DNA of 64,000 bases from Bog-756 sp963718405 (GTDB lineage Bacteria; Actinomycetota; Acidimicrobiia; Acidimicrobiales; RAAP-2): contig CAVQYZ010000002.1 of NCBI GenBank assembly GCA_963718405.1, positions 1,302,001-1,366,000 of the forward strand, given 5' to 3'. Made by a program: the position numbers and the translations under genes. This document shows, piece by piece, positions 36,287 to 50,969 of the stretch. The notes beneath the pieces are model-generated. The model saw only the letters and a list, made by a program, of their open reading frames with translations, did not search any database and was not told the origin of the DNA. Numbering within the stretch: the first letter of the stretch is position 1; every line of letters starts with the position of its first letter.

Positions 36287-37402
36287 ATGCTCCGGCTACA
36301 GAAGGCACTACCCGACCGCTACACCACGGCCCACCCCGACGAGCTTTCCGAATGGATCGGCGCGGCCAAGGCCGAACTCGGATCCCGGGTGTTCATCCTC
36401 GGCCATCACTATCAACGTGACGAGGTGATGCGGTGGGCTGACGCCCGGGGTGACTCCTTCGGGCTGTCCCGAATGGCCGCCGAGCAGTCCGAGGCGGAGT
36501 TCGTGGTCTTCTGTGGCGTGCACTTCATGGCGGAGTCGGCCGACATCCTGACCGGGCCCCATCAGCAGGTGATCCTGCCCGATCTCAACGCCGGCTGTTC
36601 CATGGCCGACATGGCCGACATCGACTCGGTGGAGGAGGCCTGGGACTCACTGGCCGCGGTGACCGACATCGACCGGGTGGTCCCGGTCACCTATATGAAC
36701 TCGGCGGCATCGCTCAAGGCCTTCGTCGGGGCTCACGGCGGGGTGGTCTGCACCTCGTCCAACGCCCGGGCCGTCCTCACCTGGGCCCTCGGTGCCGATG
36801 GCTCCGGTCACAGCCGTGGGGACCAGGTCCTGTTCTTCCCCGACCAGCACCTCGGTCGCAACACCGGCTTCGAGCTGGGCTATGGAGCCGAGGACATGGC
36901 AGTGTGGAATCCCCGTCTGGACCAGGGCGGACTGGACGACCACACCCTCAAGTGCTCGACCTTGCTGCTGTGGAAGGGGCACTGCTCGGTGCACCAGCGC
37001 TTCTCCCCCGCCCACGTGGAGGCCTTCCGGTCCGAACACCCCGGCGGCATCGTGGTGGCCCACCCGGAGTGCTCCCACGAAGTGGTGGAGGTCGCCGACC
37101 TCGTGGGGTCGACCGACTTCATCATCCGAGCGGTGGCCGAGGCCCCGCCGGGCTCGGTCATCGGGGTCGGCACGGAGATCCACCTGGTCAAGCGGCTCGA
37201 CGACGAGACCCCGGACAAGACCGTGGTCTCCCTCGATCCCCTGGTCTGCCCGTGCTCCACCATGTTCCGGGTGGACGCCGCCCATCTGGCCTGGGTGCTG
37301 GAGGGCCTGGTGGCCGGGGAGGTCCGCAACCGGATCACCGTGGACGAGGACACCGCCACCTGGGCCCGGGTGGCCCTGGAGCGGATGCTGGCCACCGTCT
37401 GA
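36287..37402 (+). CDS. nadA: Quinolinate synthase
   Basis: About 371 residues from ATG 36287 (AAGGGGG lies 12 bases upstream); an in-frame ATG at 36221 would add 22 residues. It condenses iminoaspartate with dihydroxyacetone phosphate for NAD synthesis using a 4Fe-4S cluster. The three cluster cysteines are in FCGVHFMAESADIL, AHPECSHEV and CPCSTMFR. The ILGHHYQRDEV start, MADMADIDSV and VTYMNSAASLKAF are also characteristic. No nadB or nadC follows; its neighbour uvrA is convergent, 20 bases away. Confidence 0.95.
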   Translation: MLRLQKALPDRYTTAHPDELSEWIGAAKAELGSRVFILGHHYQRDEVMRWADARGDSFGLSRMAAEQSEAEFVVFCGVHFMAESADILTGPHQQVILPDLNAGCSMADMADIDSVEEAWDSLAAVTDIDRVVPVTYMNSAASLKAFVGAHGGVVCTSSNARAVLTWALGADGSGHSRGDQVLFFPDQHLGRNTGFELGYGAEDMAVWNPRLDQGGLDDHTLKCSTLLLWKGHCSVHQRFSPAHVEAFRSEHPGGIVVAHPECSHEVVEVADLVGSTDFIIRAVAEAPPGSVIGVGTEIHLVKRLDDETPDKTVVSLDPLVCPCSTMFRVDAAHLAWVLEGLVAGEVRNRITVDEDTATWARVALERMLATV

Positions 37403-37422
37403 TCATCGGACAGCTTCTGCCG

Positions 37423-40378
<2,956 letters not shown>

Positions 40379-40417
40379 TCGGTTGAGGATACCGGTGTGG
40401 TGTGACGGCTCCCGCGG

Positions 40418-42622
40418 TCACAGGTCGGCGGTTTGGTCGATGCCCGACCCGTCGCCGGCCGTGTCGCCGGCCAACAGGTCCGAGCCCCCGGCCAGCACGG
40501 TGGATCCGTCGACCGGGTCCCGGGTCAGCAGGGTCCGCAGCTCGGTGATCTCGTCGCGCAGGAGGGCGGCCTCTTCGAAACGGAGCTCCTCGGCGGCCCG
40601 GTCCATCTCGTTGCTCGAGCCGGTGGATGAGGGCGGAGAGCTCGTCGGCGTCGGGGCCGATCTCCAGGGCCAGGGCGGCCGCCGCGGCCCGGGGGTCGAC
40701 CGTGGACCGCCGGCCGCCCCGGCCGGAACGGGCCTGCTCGGCCGAGGCCCGGCTGTTGGCCCCGGTACTGGCCGCCGACAGGCCCGACGCCTTCGCCCCG
40801 CACCCGTTCCAGGATGTCGGTGACCGACTTGGTGATGGTCTGGGGGTCGATGCCGTGGGCCTCGTTGTAGGCGATCTGGCGGGCCCGCCGCCGCTGGGTC
40901 TCCCCGATGGCCAGGGTCATGGAGTTGGTGATGGTGTCGGCGTACATGACCACCCGCCCGTTGACGTTGCGGGCCGCCCGCCCCATGGTCTGGATGAGTG
41001 ACGAGCCCGATCGCAGGAAGCCCTCCTTGTCGGCGTCGAGGATGGCCACCAGGGCCACCTCGGGGAGGTCGAGTCCCTCACGCAGGAGGTTGATCCCGAC
41101 CAGCACGTCGAAGGTGCCCAGGCGGAGCTCGCGGAGGATCTCGATGCGGGCCATGGTGTCCACGTCGGAGTGCAGGTACTGCACCCGCACCCCCTGCTCG
41201 GCCAGGTAGTCGGTGAGGTCCTCGGCCATCTTTTTGGTCAGGGTGGTCACCAGCACCCTGTTCCCCTGGGCCACGGTGGCGTCGATCCGCTCGCGCAGGT
41301 CGTCGATCTGCCCGGTGGTCGGGCGGATGTCGACCTCGGGGTCGACCAGCCCGGTGGGCCGGATGACCTGTTCGACCACGGTGGCACTGTGCTCGAGCTC
41401 CCAGGGGCCCGGTGTGGCCGACAACAGGATGGTCTGGCCGGTGCGCTCGGTGAACTCCTCGAAGCGGAGCGGACGGTTGTCCATGGCCGAGGGCAGCCGG
41501 AACCCGTGGTCCACCAGGGTCTCCTTGCGGGAGCGGTCACCGGCGTACTGGCCCCGCAGCTGGGGCACGGCCACGTGGCTCTCGTCCAGGACCACCAGGA
41601 AGTCCTTGGGGAAGAAGTCCAGCAGGGTGAAGGGAGCCTCGCCGGCGGACCGACCGTCGAGGTGGCGGCTGTAGTTCTCCACGCCACTGCACACCCCGGT
41701 CTCCGCCAGCATCTCGAGGTCGTACTCGGTGCGCATCCGGAGACGTTGGGCCTCGAGCAGCTTGCCGGCCGAGGTGAGCTCCCCCAGCCGCTCGCCGCAG
41801 CTCGGTCTCGATGCTCACCACTGCCTTCTGCAGGCGCTCGTCACCCGTGCCGTAGTGGGTGTTGGCGAAGACCACCAGTTCGTCGAGCTCGTCCCCGATC
41901 TCGCCGGTCATCACGTCGAAGGGCCGGATGCGCTCGACGGTGTCCCCGAAGAATTCGATGCGGATGGCGTGGCTCTCGTAGGCGGCGTGGATCTCCACGG
42001 TGTCCCCCCGGGCCCGGAACTGCCCGCGGGCCAGGGTCACGTCGTTCCTCGAGTACTGCAGCTCCACCAGCCGCCGGAGCAGGGAGCGCTGGTCGTGCTC
42101 CTCGCCGGGGTGCAGGGCGATGATCCGGTCGCGGTACTCGTCGGGGGACCCCAACCCGTAGATGCACGAGACCGAGGCCACCACGATGGTGTCGGGCCGG
42201 AGCAGCAGGGCCGAGGTGCAGGCGTGGCGCAGGCGGTCGATCTCGTCGTTGATGGACGAGTCCTTCTCGATGTAGGTGTCCGACGAGGGGACGTACGCCT
42301 CGGGCTGGTAGTAGTCGTAGTACGAGACGAAGTACTCCACCCGGTTGTGCGGGAAGAACTCCTTCAGCTCCGCGGCCAGCTGGGCGGCCAGGGACTTGTT
42401 GGGCTCGATGATCAGGGTGGGGCGCTGGACCGACTCGATGGTCCAGGCGATGGTGGCGGTCTTGCCGGATCCGGTGATCCCCAGCAGCGTCTGGTAGCGG
42501 TCGCCGCGCTCCAGCCCGGCCACCAGGCCGGCGATGGCCTCGGGCTGGTCCCCGGCGGGGCGGAAGGGCGAAACAACCTGGAAGTCGGGCACACGATCGA
42601 TGGTACCGGGAGGGTGTATCAC
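40418..42622 (-). CDS. uvrB: Excinuclease ABC subunit B (three single-base shifts)
   Basis: About 733 residues when read through. The helicase-like motor has Walker A GITGSGKTATIAW and VEYFVSYYDYYQPEAYVP, the beta-hairpin; motif II is VVLDESHVAVPQL; motif VI is QTMGRAARNVNG. The C-terminal UVR motif (MDRAAEELRFEEAALLRDEI) docks UvrC. Frames change near 41796, 40800 and 40613, each a net gain of one base, and the whole equals a multiple of three. GTG 42622 overlaps the coaE stop (GTGA) with GGAAG upstream. An in-frame GTG at 42592 is the alternative start. The regular arrangement suggests sequence error rather than a dead gene. Confidence 0.92.
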
Positions 42623-43302
42623 CGCTTCCGGGGCCGGCCCGAGGGCCCGTCCGGCCGGACCGGTTCAGTCGGTGCCGGTGGCGGCGGTGGGAGCGGGCCC
42701 CCGCGCCGGAGGTCGCACAGCACGGCCCAGACCCGGTCGACTTCGGCCTGCAGATGGGCGTGGTCGGCGGAGTTGTCGATGACCAGGTCGGCGCCGTCCA
42801 GGCGGGCGGACCGGTCGATCTGTGACCCGATGCGGGCCCGGGCGTCGGCCTCCGCCATCCCCCGCAGGGTCACCAGCCGCTCCAGGGCCAACTCGGTCGG
42901 GGTGTCGACCACCACCACCGCCGCCAGGTCCAGGGTGTCGCGGTGGATGGCCTTCAGGAGGGGGATGTCCATCACCACGATCTCGTCGGTGTCGGCGAAC
43001 CGGTCCCGACGGGCGATCATCTCGATCCCGATGGCCGGGTGGGTGATGGCGTTGAGGTCGGCCAGGGCCTCGGGATGCCCGAAGACCAGCTCGGCCAGCT
43101 TCGGGCGGTCGATGGCCCCGTCGGGGTCGATGATGCCGGGGCCGAACCGGTCGATGAGCGGCTGATAGGCGGGGCCCCCGGGGGCCACCACCTCCCGGGC
43201 CACCAGGTCGGCGTCGACCAGGGCGGCGCCGTGCCCGACCAGGAGGTCGGCCACGGTGGACTTGCCGGCTCCGATGCCCCCGGTGAGACCGATGGTGAGC
43301 AC
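42619..43302 (-). CDS. coaE: Dephospho-CoA kinase
   Basis: A 227-residue P-loop kinase performing the last step of coenzyme A synthesis. Walker A is GLTGGIGAGKSTVADLL; the substrate-binding DADLVAREVVAPGGPAY and HPAIGIEMIARR segments follow, then VVVDTPTELALERLV and the C-terminal VIDNSADHAHLQAEV. The last 25 residues are proline-rich and probably not part of the fold. It is coupled to uvrB through a 4-base overlap, an order common in actinobacteria. Confidence 0.95.
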   Translation of the reverse strand: MLTIGLTGGIGAGKSTVADLLVGHGAALVDADLVAREVVAPGGPAYQPLIDRFGPGIIDPDGAIDRPKLAELVFGHPEALADLNAITHPAIGIEMIARRDRFADTDEIVVMDIPLLKAIHRDTLDLAAVVVVDTPTELALERLVTLRGMAEADARARIGSQIDRSARLDGADLVIDNSADHAHLQAEVDRVWAVLCDLRRGGPLPPPPPAPTEPVRPDGPSGRPRKR

Positions 43303-43313
43303 GCCGGACCCGA

Positions 43314-44168
43314 TCAGGCCGGCCGCCGCGGGCGCGAGGCCGTGGCGAAGAGGACCATGGTGGTGGGGTCCAGCTCATCGGTGACGGAGAAGTCATCGGC
43401 GGTGATGCCGGTGGAGCCGCCCGAGTCCCCCCGGGCCATCACCTTGTAGGCCAGGGGCAGGATCCGGGTGTAGGCCCCGATGTACCACGAGCGGGGAATC
43501 CGGTGCCGCAGGTCGAACACGTCCAGGGCCAGCACCTTGTTGGCCTTGACCCGACGGGCGGTGAAGTCCGCCTTCACGTGGGCCACCGGGTCCAGGCCCT
43601 GGATCGATACGTCGTGGAAGTAGCGACCGAGCAGGTCGGCCAGCTCCGGCGGCTCGAACAGGTGGATGTGGAACGGGTTCTCGAAGTCGGCCGGGGCGTT
43701 GGGGGTGAGGAAGAACGCCGTCCCGTCGTCGGCCAGCACCCGGGAGAGCTCCCGCACGTGGGCCTCGGGGTCGTCGAAGTGCTCGATGAGGTGGGACGAG
43801 CAGGCCCAGGCGAAGCTGCCCCGGGCGAACCCCAGCGACAGGGCATCCATCTGGGCCACCTGCAACCCCTCGGGACCCCAGCGGTCGCCGGCCACCGAGA
43901 CGGCATCGGCGCTGTAGTCGGCCCCCACCACCACCCGGTCCTCGGCCAGGAACCGGGCGGACTCGAACCCCTGGCCGCAGCCCACGTCGAGCATGGTCCC
44001 CGGCCCCAGCCGCTCGATCACCGTCCGGTACCCGGCGGCGTGCAGGGCCAGCAGCGAGTCGGGGGTGACCCCTTCCATGGGCCGCTCGCCGGTGAGCCGT
44101 CGACCGCTCTGGCGGCGGACGGCGTCGAGTACCCCCTGGCTGCCGGGGTCGGATCTGGACTCACTCAT
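43314..44168 (-). CDS. Class I SAM-dependent methyltransferase
   Basis: A 284-residue protein with motif I MLDVGCGQGFESARFL, motif II VVGADYSADAV, and post-motifs QMDALSLGFARGSF and SSHLIEHFDDPEAHVRELSR, the SAM-binding Rossmann fold. The C-terminal third (VKANKVLALDVFDLRHRIPR) may bind the substrate. It lies 11 bases before coaE and 90 bases from the divergent AftD-like gene. Substrate unknown; given the adjoining envelope genes, a sugar or lipid-linked substrate is plausible. Confidence 0.8.
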   Translation of the reverse strand: MSESRSDPGSQGVLDAVRRQSGRRLTGERPMEGVTPDSLLALHAAGYRTVIERLGPGTMLDVGCGQGFESARFLAEDRVVVGADYSADAVSVAGDRWGPEGLQVAQMDALSLGFARGSFAWACSSHLIEHFDDPEAHVRELSRVLADDGTAFFLTPNAPADFENPFHIHLFEPPELADLLGRYFHDVSIQGLDPVAHVKADFTARRVKANKVLALDVFDLRHRIPRSWYIGAYTRILPLAYKVMARGDSGGSTGITADDFSVTDELDPTTMVLFATASRPRRPA

Positions 44169-44258
44169 CTGGGCTCCCCGGTGTCGGCCGGCCGGTCACG
44201 GATACCTCTACCCGTGGCGCCACCGCCGCTCATCGGTTGTTTACACTACCGATCACTC

Positions 44259-47200
44259 GTGCCGGATCCCCAACCCTCCACCGTCGCGCCCGCCGGCCGG
44301 TCGTCCCCCGACCAGCCCCGGTCGTTGTACCGCCGGCTCCGGTCGCCCAGCCGCCTCCGGGCCGCGGTCGACTACCTGGCCTTGGCGGTGTTGGCCCTGG
44401 TCCCGATGGTGGCCACCCGGCCCGGAGTGGTGTCCGACGACACCAAGACCTACCTCTACCTCGATCCGGGCCGGTACGTGCGCGCCGCGGTGTCGGCCTG
44501 GGATCCGGGGGTGGCCCTCGGGACCGTCACCCACCAGAACATCGGGTACCTGTTGCCGATGGGCCCCTTCTACTGGGCCCTGGCCGAGCTGCATGTGCCG
44601 TTGTGGGTCTCCCAGCGGCTGTGGATGACCGGCCTGCTCTTCGCCGCCGGAGCGGGGGCCATCTATCTGTGCCGGACCATCGGGCTGAGCGGGCCCGGCC
44701 GCTACGTGACGGCCATCGCCTTCATGTTCACCCCGTACGTCCTCCAGTACTCCGGACGCATCTCGGTGATCCTGCTGCCGTGGTCGGGCCTGCCCTGGAT
44801 GGTGGCCTTCGTCATCCTGGCCCTGCGGAAGGGGGGGTGGAAGTACCCCGCTCTGTTCGCCCTGGTGGTGGCCCTGGTGAGCGGGATCAACGCCAGCTCC
44901 ATCCTCTTCGTGGGCATCGCCCCGGCCCTGTGGCTCCCCTACGCCGTGCTGGTGCCCCGGGAGGCCACCTGGCGCAAGGCCTGGGGGGCGGCCTGGAAGA
45001 TCGGGCTGCTCAGCATCCTGGTCTCGCTGTGGTGGGCGGTGGGCCTCGAGGTGGAGGCGGCCTACGGGGTCAACGTCCTCAAGTACACCGAGACCGTCCC
45101 GGCCACCAGTGGGGCCTCCCTGGCCTCGGAGATCGTCCGGGGACTGGGCTACTGGTACTTCTACGGGACCGACCGCCTCGGTCCCTGGACCCAGGCCGCC
45201 GTGGCCTACACCCAGAACCTGTGGCTGGTGGCGGCCAGCTTCGCCGTCCCGGTCCTCTGCTTCATCGCCGTGATCTTCTCGCGGTGGAGGTACCGGGCGT
45301 ACTTCGTGCTGATCACCGTGGTGGGCATGGTGCTGGCCGTCGGTCCCAACCCCTACGCCGACCCCACCGCCCTGGGGTCGGTGATCAAGGCCTTCCTGGT
45401 CGATACCACGGCGGGGCTGGCCCTGCGCTCCACCGACCGGGCCTCACCCCTGGTCATCCTGGGCCTGGCCATGTTCCTCGGCGCCGGGGTCAGCGCCGTG
45501 GCCGCCCGGGTGCGCAAGACCGGCCTGGTCATCGGGGCCTTCGCCGTGGCCGCCGTGGCCGGGGCCACCGTGCCCCTGTGGACCGGGGCCATCATCGCCA
45601 ACGGCTTCACCCAACCGGCCGCCCCCCCGCTCTACGTGCGCCAGGCCGCCGCGGCCCTGGACAAGGTCAATACCGCCACCCGGGTGTACGGGCTGCCCGG
45701 CAACAACTTCGCCGCCTACCGGTGGGGTGACACCATCGACACCGTCTACCCCGGCCTGCTGACCCGGCCCTTCGTGACCCACGAGCAGCAGATCATGGGA
45801 TCGCTGGCCACGGCCGACACCCTCCAGGCCGTGGACACCCCCCTGCAGGACGGCACCATGGACTGGGGCTCCCTGGCCCCGATGGCGTCGCTCCTCAGTG
45901 CCGGGAACGTGCTGGTCCAGTACGACCAGGCCTACGAGCGCTACGACATCGCCAACCCCCAGCAGGTGGCCCTGGAGCTGGCCACCACCCCGCCCGGCCT
46001 CAGCGACCCGGTCTCCTACGGCGCCCCGGTGCCCAACGTGCCCCTGGTCCCCCACTTCGACGAGGCCGCCCTGGGCCGCCCGGCCAACCAGGGATGGACC
46101 TCTCCCCTGGTCTCCTACACCGTGGCCGATCCGCGGCCCATCGTCCGCACCGAGTCCTCCAAGACCCCCTTGGTGGTGGACGGCGATGCCAACGGCGTCG
46201 TGGCCGCGGCCTCGGTGGGCCTGCTGGCCGGCAATCCCACCATCCTCTACGCCGGCACCCTCGACACCTACCCGCACCTCGAAAAGGCCACCCTCGGCCA
46301 CCCGGCCGACCTGGTGGTCACCGACACCAACCGCAAGCAGTCCATGGAGTGGAACACCCTCTCGCAGGACACCGGGTACACCGAGACCGTCCAGGAGGGC
46401 CCGGACAAGTCCAACCCGGCCGACGAGCCGCTCAACCTCTTCCCCAAGGCCCCGGCCGACGCCCAGACCACCGCGGCGTACGACGGGATCGCCTCGGTGA
46501 ACGCCTCGTCCTACGGCTCCTCCATCACCTACCTGCCCGAGGACCGGCCCTACAACGCCATCGACGGCAATCCCCAGACGGCGTGGGAGGACAACTCCTT
46601 CGCCGCCCCCCAGGGCCAGTGGTGGCAGGTGGACCTGGACCATCCCACCACCGAGAGCTCCCTGACCCTCATCCAGCCCCAGACCGGTGACCCGGACCGA
46701 TCGATCTCCCGGGTGACCCTGACCTTCGACGGCCGGGACCCGGTCTCGGTGCCCCTCGGGGCGGCCTCCCTCACCCCACCCGGGCAGGTGGTCACCTTCC
46801 CCGCCCGGACCTTCACCACCCTGCGCATCACCATCACCGGGGCGGCGGTGTCCGACCCGTCGGTGCCCGACACCTCGCGCAGCTCGGTGGGCTTCGCCGA
46901 GGTGGGGATCCCCGGGGTGACCGCCACGGAGGTCATCTCCATGCCCGCAGGACCTGTTGCGGGCGACCGGGGCGTCGTCGTCGCTGGACCGCCTGAGCCT
47001 GCTCATGACCCGGCTCCGCAGCTCGGGCACTCCCCCGTTCTACGACACCGAGACCACCTTGGACCGCAGCTTCTGGCTGCCCACGGCGCGGACCTTCTCG
47101 CTCACCGGCTCGGCCACCATCTCCCCCCTGATCCCCGACGACATGATCGACCGGCTGGTGGGCCGGCCCGGGGCCGACGGGACCGGAATCGTGGCGTACT

Positions 47201-48864
47201 CCATCGGCCGCCTACCCGGAGACCTCCGGGCCGGGGCCATCGCCACCCTCGACGACAACGCCTCCACCATCTGGGAGCCGGGGTTCGGCGCCACCCACCA
47301 GGCCGGCGACTGGCTCGAGTACCGCCTGCCGGCGCCGGTCACCTTCGACCATCTGGACCTGCAGATCGTGGCCGACGGCCAGCACTCCGTGCCCACCAGC
47401 CTGACCGTGGTCGCCGGCGGGCAGAGCGCCACCGTGGCCCTGCCTCCGTTGGCCGACAGCCGGGTCCCCGGCTCGGTGGTCGACGTCCCGGTGTCCTTCC
47501 CGGCCCTGACCGGTGCCGACATCAAGATCACCTTCAATGCCGTCCGGTTCGAGAACACCCTCAACTACTACTCCCAGGAGCCCATCGCCATGCCCCTCGG
47601 GGTGGCCGAAGTGGGCATCCCCGGCCTCCAGGCCTCGCCGGTCCCAGCCGACATCCCCTCCCCGTGCGTCGGCGACCTCCTGACCATGGACGGCAAACCG
47701 TTGTGGGTGTCGGTGTCGGGCACCACCACCACGGCGCTCAACCGCCAGTCCCTCACGGTCTCCCTGTGCGGACCGGACGCCGGCGGGGTGGCCCTGGGGC
47801 CGGGGTCGCACACCCTGGAGTCCACCGCCGGGCAGACCACCGGCTTCGACATCAACCAACTGGCCTTCGATTCGGCCCCGGGCGGTGGGCCGATGCCCCT
47901 GGCCACGCCCACCTCGCTGGCCCCTCCGACGGTTTCGGGCTCGCCCACCGTCGAGGTCGGGACCAAGACGTCCACCTCCATCCACCTCACCGTGCACGGC
48001 GTGAGCACCGGGGCGGGGCAGGCTCCGATCTACCTGGTCCTGGGGGAAAGCCTCAACACCGGCTGGAAGGCCTCGGTGGTGGGAGGGAGCAGCCTCGGGG
48101 CCCCGGTCCTGATCGACGCCTTCGCCAACGGTTGGACCCTCGACCCGTCCACTCTCGGTCAGGCCGTCCACGACGGCACCTTGTCCATCGTGCTCACCTG
48201 GCAGCCCCAGAAGCGGGTGGACCTGGCTCTCCTGATCTCCCTGCTGGCCATCCTGGCCTGCCTGGTTCTGGCCTTTCTGCCCCGCCAGTGGCGCCGACGG
48301 CGCAGACGGGGTGGCCGGCACAGCCGCAACGGCGGCGTGGCCGACAGCAGTGGGGCCGTCGAGGCCGGGGTCGGTGCCGGAGCCGTCGTGGCCGTGGGGA
48401 TCCACCCGGATCCGTCCAGCCTGGCCGGGCCGGAGATGACCGAGGGCCCCCACCTGGTCGTGCCGTTCACGGCGGAGTCGCCCCGGGCCCCGGTGTGGCT
48501 GGCGCTGCTCACCGGCCTGGTCGCCGGAGCGGCGGCCGGGGTCATCTCGGCTCCCACGGTCGGAGTGGCGGTGGGCGTGGCCAGCGTGGTGGTCCTGTTG
48601 GTCCCCCGGTTGCGCATCGTGCTCGGCGTGGCCGCCGTGGCCGGCATCGTGGCGGCCGGGTGGTACACGGTGGCCCACCAGGCGGCCCTGCACGTGGCCC
48701 CGGACGGATCGTGGCCGGGGGCCTTCCAGACGGCCAGCAATCTGGCCTGGGCCGGGGTGGTGTTCCTCGGTGCTGATGCCGTGGTCGAGGTGGTGCTCCG
48801 GCGACGGGCCCGGCGGCGGCGGTCGTCCGCGGCCGGAGACGACCCGGCTCCGGCTCAGGAGTAG
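44259..48864 (+). CDS. AftD-like arabinofuranosyltransferase (DUF3367), one frameshift
   Basis: About 1,534 residues. GTG 44259 opens a GT-C membrane glycosyltransferase: a first helix (YLALAVLALVPMVATRPGVV), the acidic VSDDTKTYLYLDP loop and roughly a dozen helices up to about residue 450. A long exported region follows with a DUF3367-like part and two discoidin-like modules (YNAIDGNPQTAWEDNS, QWWQVDLDHPTTESSLTLIQ), then C-terminal helices. Mycobacterial AftD adds arabinofuranose to arabinan. The first frame leaves register near 46945, and QDLLRATGASSSLDRLSLL continues to 48864. An extra base there explains the gap. The shift is more likely a sequence error than a split gene, since the second part has no start signal. 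Confidence 0.8.
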
Positions 48865-48903
48865 GCCCGATGCCGGTCGGGTCCCTCCGGCTGAGCGGCC
48901 CGT

Positions 48904-49413
48904 TCAGGTCTGGTCGGCGTGGAAGGTGAACATGCGCTCGGCGTCGATCCGGGCGTAGACAGGGCCCGAGTCCAAAAAGGCCTCCCACTCCGGGCCGTAG
49001 CGCGGCACGTAGACCTCGAGGAGGGCGCGGCGGAAGCCCGCCTGCCCGGCAGCGTGGACGTCGACGGGGGTGGCCCGACCGTGGACGGTGACCGCCAGCT
49101 CCTCACCGGGCAGATGGGTGGCACTGACCTGGGGGCGGTGCCGAAGATGGCGGAACCGCACCGAGTCGGGGCTGGATCCGAAGTAGAAGCAGCCGCGGTA
49201 GAAGACGCCGTCCACCGGCCCCACCAGTGGGCGGCCGTCTGCGGTCACCGTGGCCAGGGCCAGCAGCGACATCCCGGTCAGCCGGGTGCACACCTCGGGG
49301 GCGGTCAGACGCCGCTCGGGGGTGATGATGCTCCGCAGGTGGGGACCGGCGGCGCCGGCACTCCGGTCCAGGAGGGCCTGGAGGACGATCAGGTCGTCGG
49401 CTGTCTCCTGCAT
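48904..49413 (-). CDS. Pyridoxamine 5'-phosphate oxidase-like flavin/F420-binding protein
   Basis: A 169-residue split-barrel protein. The core LALATVTADGRPLVGPVDGV, FYFGSSPDSVRFRHLRHRPQ and VSATHLPGEELAVTVHGRA match the PNPOx-like fold, whose actinobacterial members bind FMN, F420 or haem. Residues 1-40 form an extra helix. The substrate cannot be told. It lies 40 bases from the convergent AftD-like gene and 45 bases downstream of the GT4 gene on the same strand. Confidence 0.75.
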   Translation of the reverse strand: MQETADDLIVLQALLDRSAGAAGPHLRSIITPERRLTAPEVCTRLTGMSLLALATVTADGRPLVGPVDGVFYRGCFYFGSSPDSVRFRHLRHRPQVSATHLPGEELAVTVHGRATPVDVHAAGQAGFRRALLEVYVPRYGPEWEAFLDSGPVYARIDAERMFTFHADQT

Positions 49414-49458
49414 GGACGAGGGTCGACCAACGTCCCGGGAGTGCGAAAGCCCGACGCT

Positions 49459-50819
49459 CTACGACCGGGCCAGGGCCTCGGCCCCCAGGGCGGCCAGCGT
49501 GCCCCGGGCCGTGGTGTCCCAGGTGAACCGGGCGGCGTGCTCCACGGCCGCCACGCTGAGCCGTTTGCGCAGGACATCGTCCCGGAGCACGGCGTCCAGG
49601 GCTCCGACCAGTTCGTCGGCCCCGTCGACCAGCAGCCCGGTGACCCCGTCCCGCACGGCATCCTCGTGGCCACTGATCCGTGACACCACCGCCGGCGTCC
49701 CGCACGCCCCGGCCTCGGTGACCGTCATGCCCCACCCCTCCCGCAGCGAGGTCGAGGCCACCAACCAGGCCCGTCGGTACAGGTCGATCAGCTCCGTTTC
49801 ACTGAGGTAGCCGGGCAGGGAGATCCACGACTCCGCCCCGGCCTGGCGGATCTGGGACTCGAGCAGCGGCCGGTCGTAGCCCTCGCCGGCGATGACCGCC
49901 TCCAGGTCCGGATGGTCCGGCTTGAGGCGCACCAGTGCCTCGATGAGCAGGTGGAGTCGCTTGACCGGGACCAGGCGCCCCACCGCCGCCACCAGCGGGA
50001 CGGCGGAGCGCTCCCCCCGGGCGAGAAGTGTGGCTCGACCCCCGGCGGGGTGACCGACACCCGCTGGTGGGGAAGGCCCAACTGCCCGACGATCTCCTGC
50101 TTGGACGAGTTCGACAGGGTCACGATCCGGGTGCGGCGGTAGACCGGCGGGGCCAGGCGGTGCTCGATGGCGTGGCCGCTCTCGGCCATGCCCGCCGGCA
50201 GCACCATCTTCCACATCTCGGCGTGGACGTGGTGCAAGAAGACGATATGGGGGCAGTGGGCCCAGAGGGGGGAGAAGAAGGGCATGCCGTTCCAGATCTC
50301 CACCAGGCCGTCACCGGACCCGATGCGACCGAGGGCCCCCGACAGAATGGTGCGCGGGAATACCGAATACCGGCCGGCCCGCCGCACCACGCGGTAGCCG
50401 TCGCGCCGCACCACCGTCCGTCCCCCCGGCACCGACGAGGTGGTCATCGACACATCCAGGCCGGCCGCCGACCAGGCCGTCATGACCCGGTGGGCGTGGA
50501 GCTCGGAACCACCGGCCTCGGGGTCGTCGAAGTCCCGCCAGGCCACCACGTCGATCCGCTTGAGCCCGGCCCGCTCGGCGATCTCCCCCACCGACATGTG
50601 GGCGAACTGCTCCAGCCCCGGCTGGCCGAAGGGTGACTCGCCGATGACGGCGGTGGCGCCCGGCGACGGGGTCCACCGCTCCGGGAGCTCGGACGGATCG
50701 TGCTCCGGTCGGGCCAGGTGGCCGAGATCGGGCAGGGGGGCCAGGCGGGTCACGGGAGCGTCGTCCACCTCGACGCCCGCGGCCCGGGCGGTACTGGTCT
50801 CACCGGTCCCACGCCTCAT
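49459..50819 (-). CDS. GT4-type glycosyltransferase (one frameshift)
   Basis: About 453 residues. ATG 50819 lies 8 bases after GGGGAG. The front lobe has DDPEAGGSELHAHRVMTAWS, the sugar-acceptor side of GT4 enzymes, and VFLHHVHAEMWKMVL. The back lobe has VAAVGRLVPVKRLHLLIEAL, the nucleotide-sugar-binding LREGWGMTVTEAGACGTPAV with the E-x7-E pattern, and SGHEDAVRDG. The frame changes near 50020 in a run of six G; the correct number is four or seven, so this is the only shift here that is not a gain of one. It probably builds a surface polysaccharide with the neighbouring genes. Confidence 0.85.
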
Positions 50820-50969
50820 GCTCGGATCTCCCCACTCATATCCTGGTCTGCGGCCTGCCACCGATCTGCCGGCTCAGTGTACCGGCGCAGGCGGCGCCGA
50901 TCCGAACTCTCTACCCGTGATCAGGAGCCCCTACGCCTCCGGCACCGCCACGGGTGCCGGCTCGGGCCG

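Noticed and set aside
43503..44258. Upstream extension of the AftD-like frame to 43503
   Set aside because: This part is antisense to the methyltransferase and lacks membrane character; the protein proper begins near 44259.
45444..48740. Long minus-strand frames antisense to the AftD-like gene
   Set aside because: Highly Gly/Arg/His-biased translations without domains, typical antisense frames in high-GC genes.
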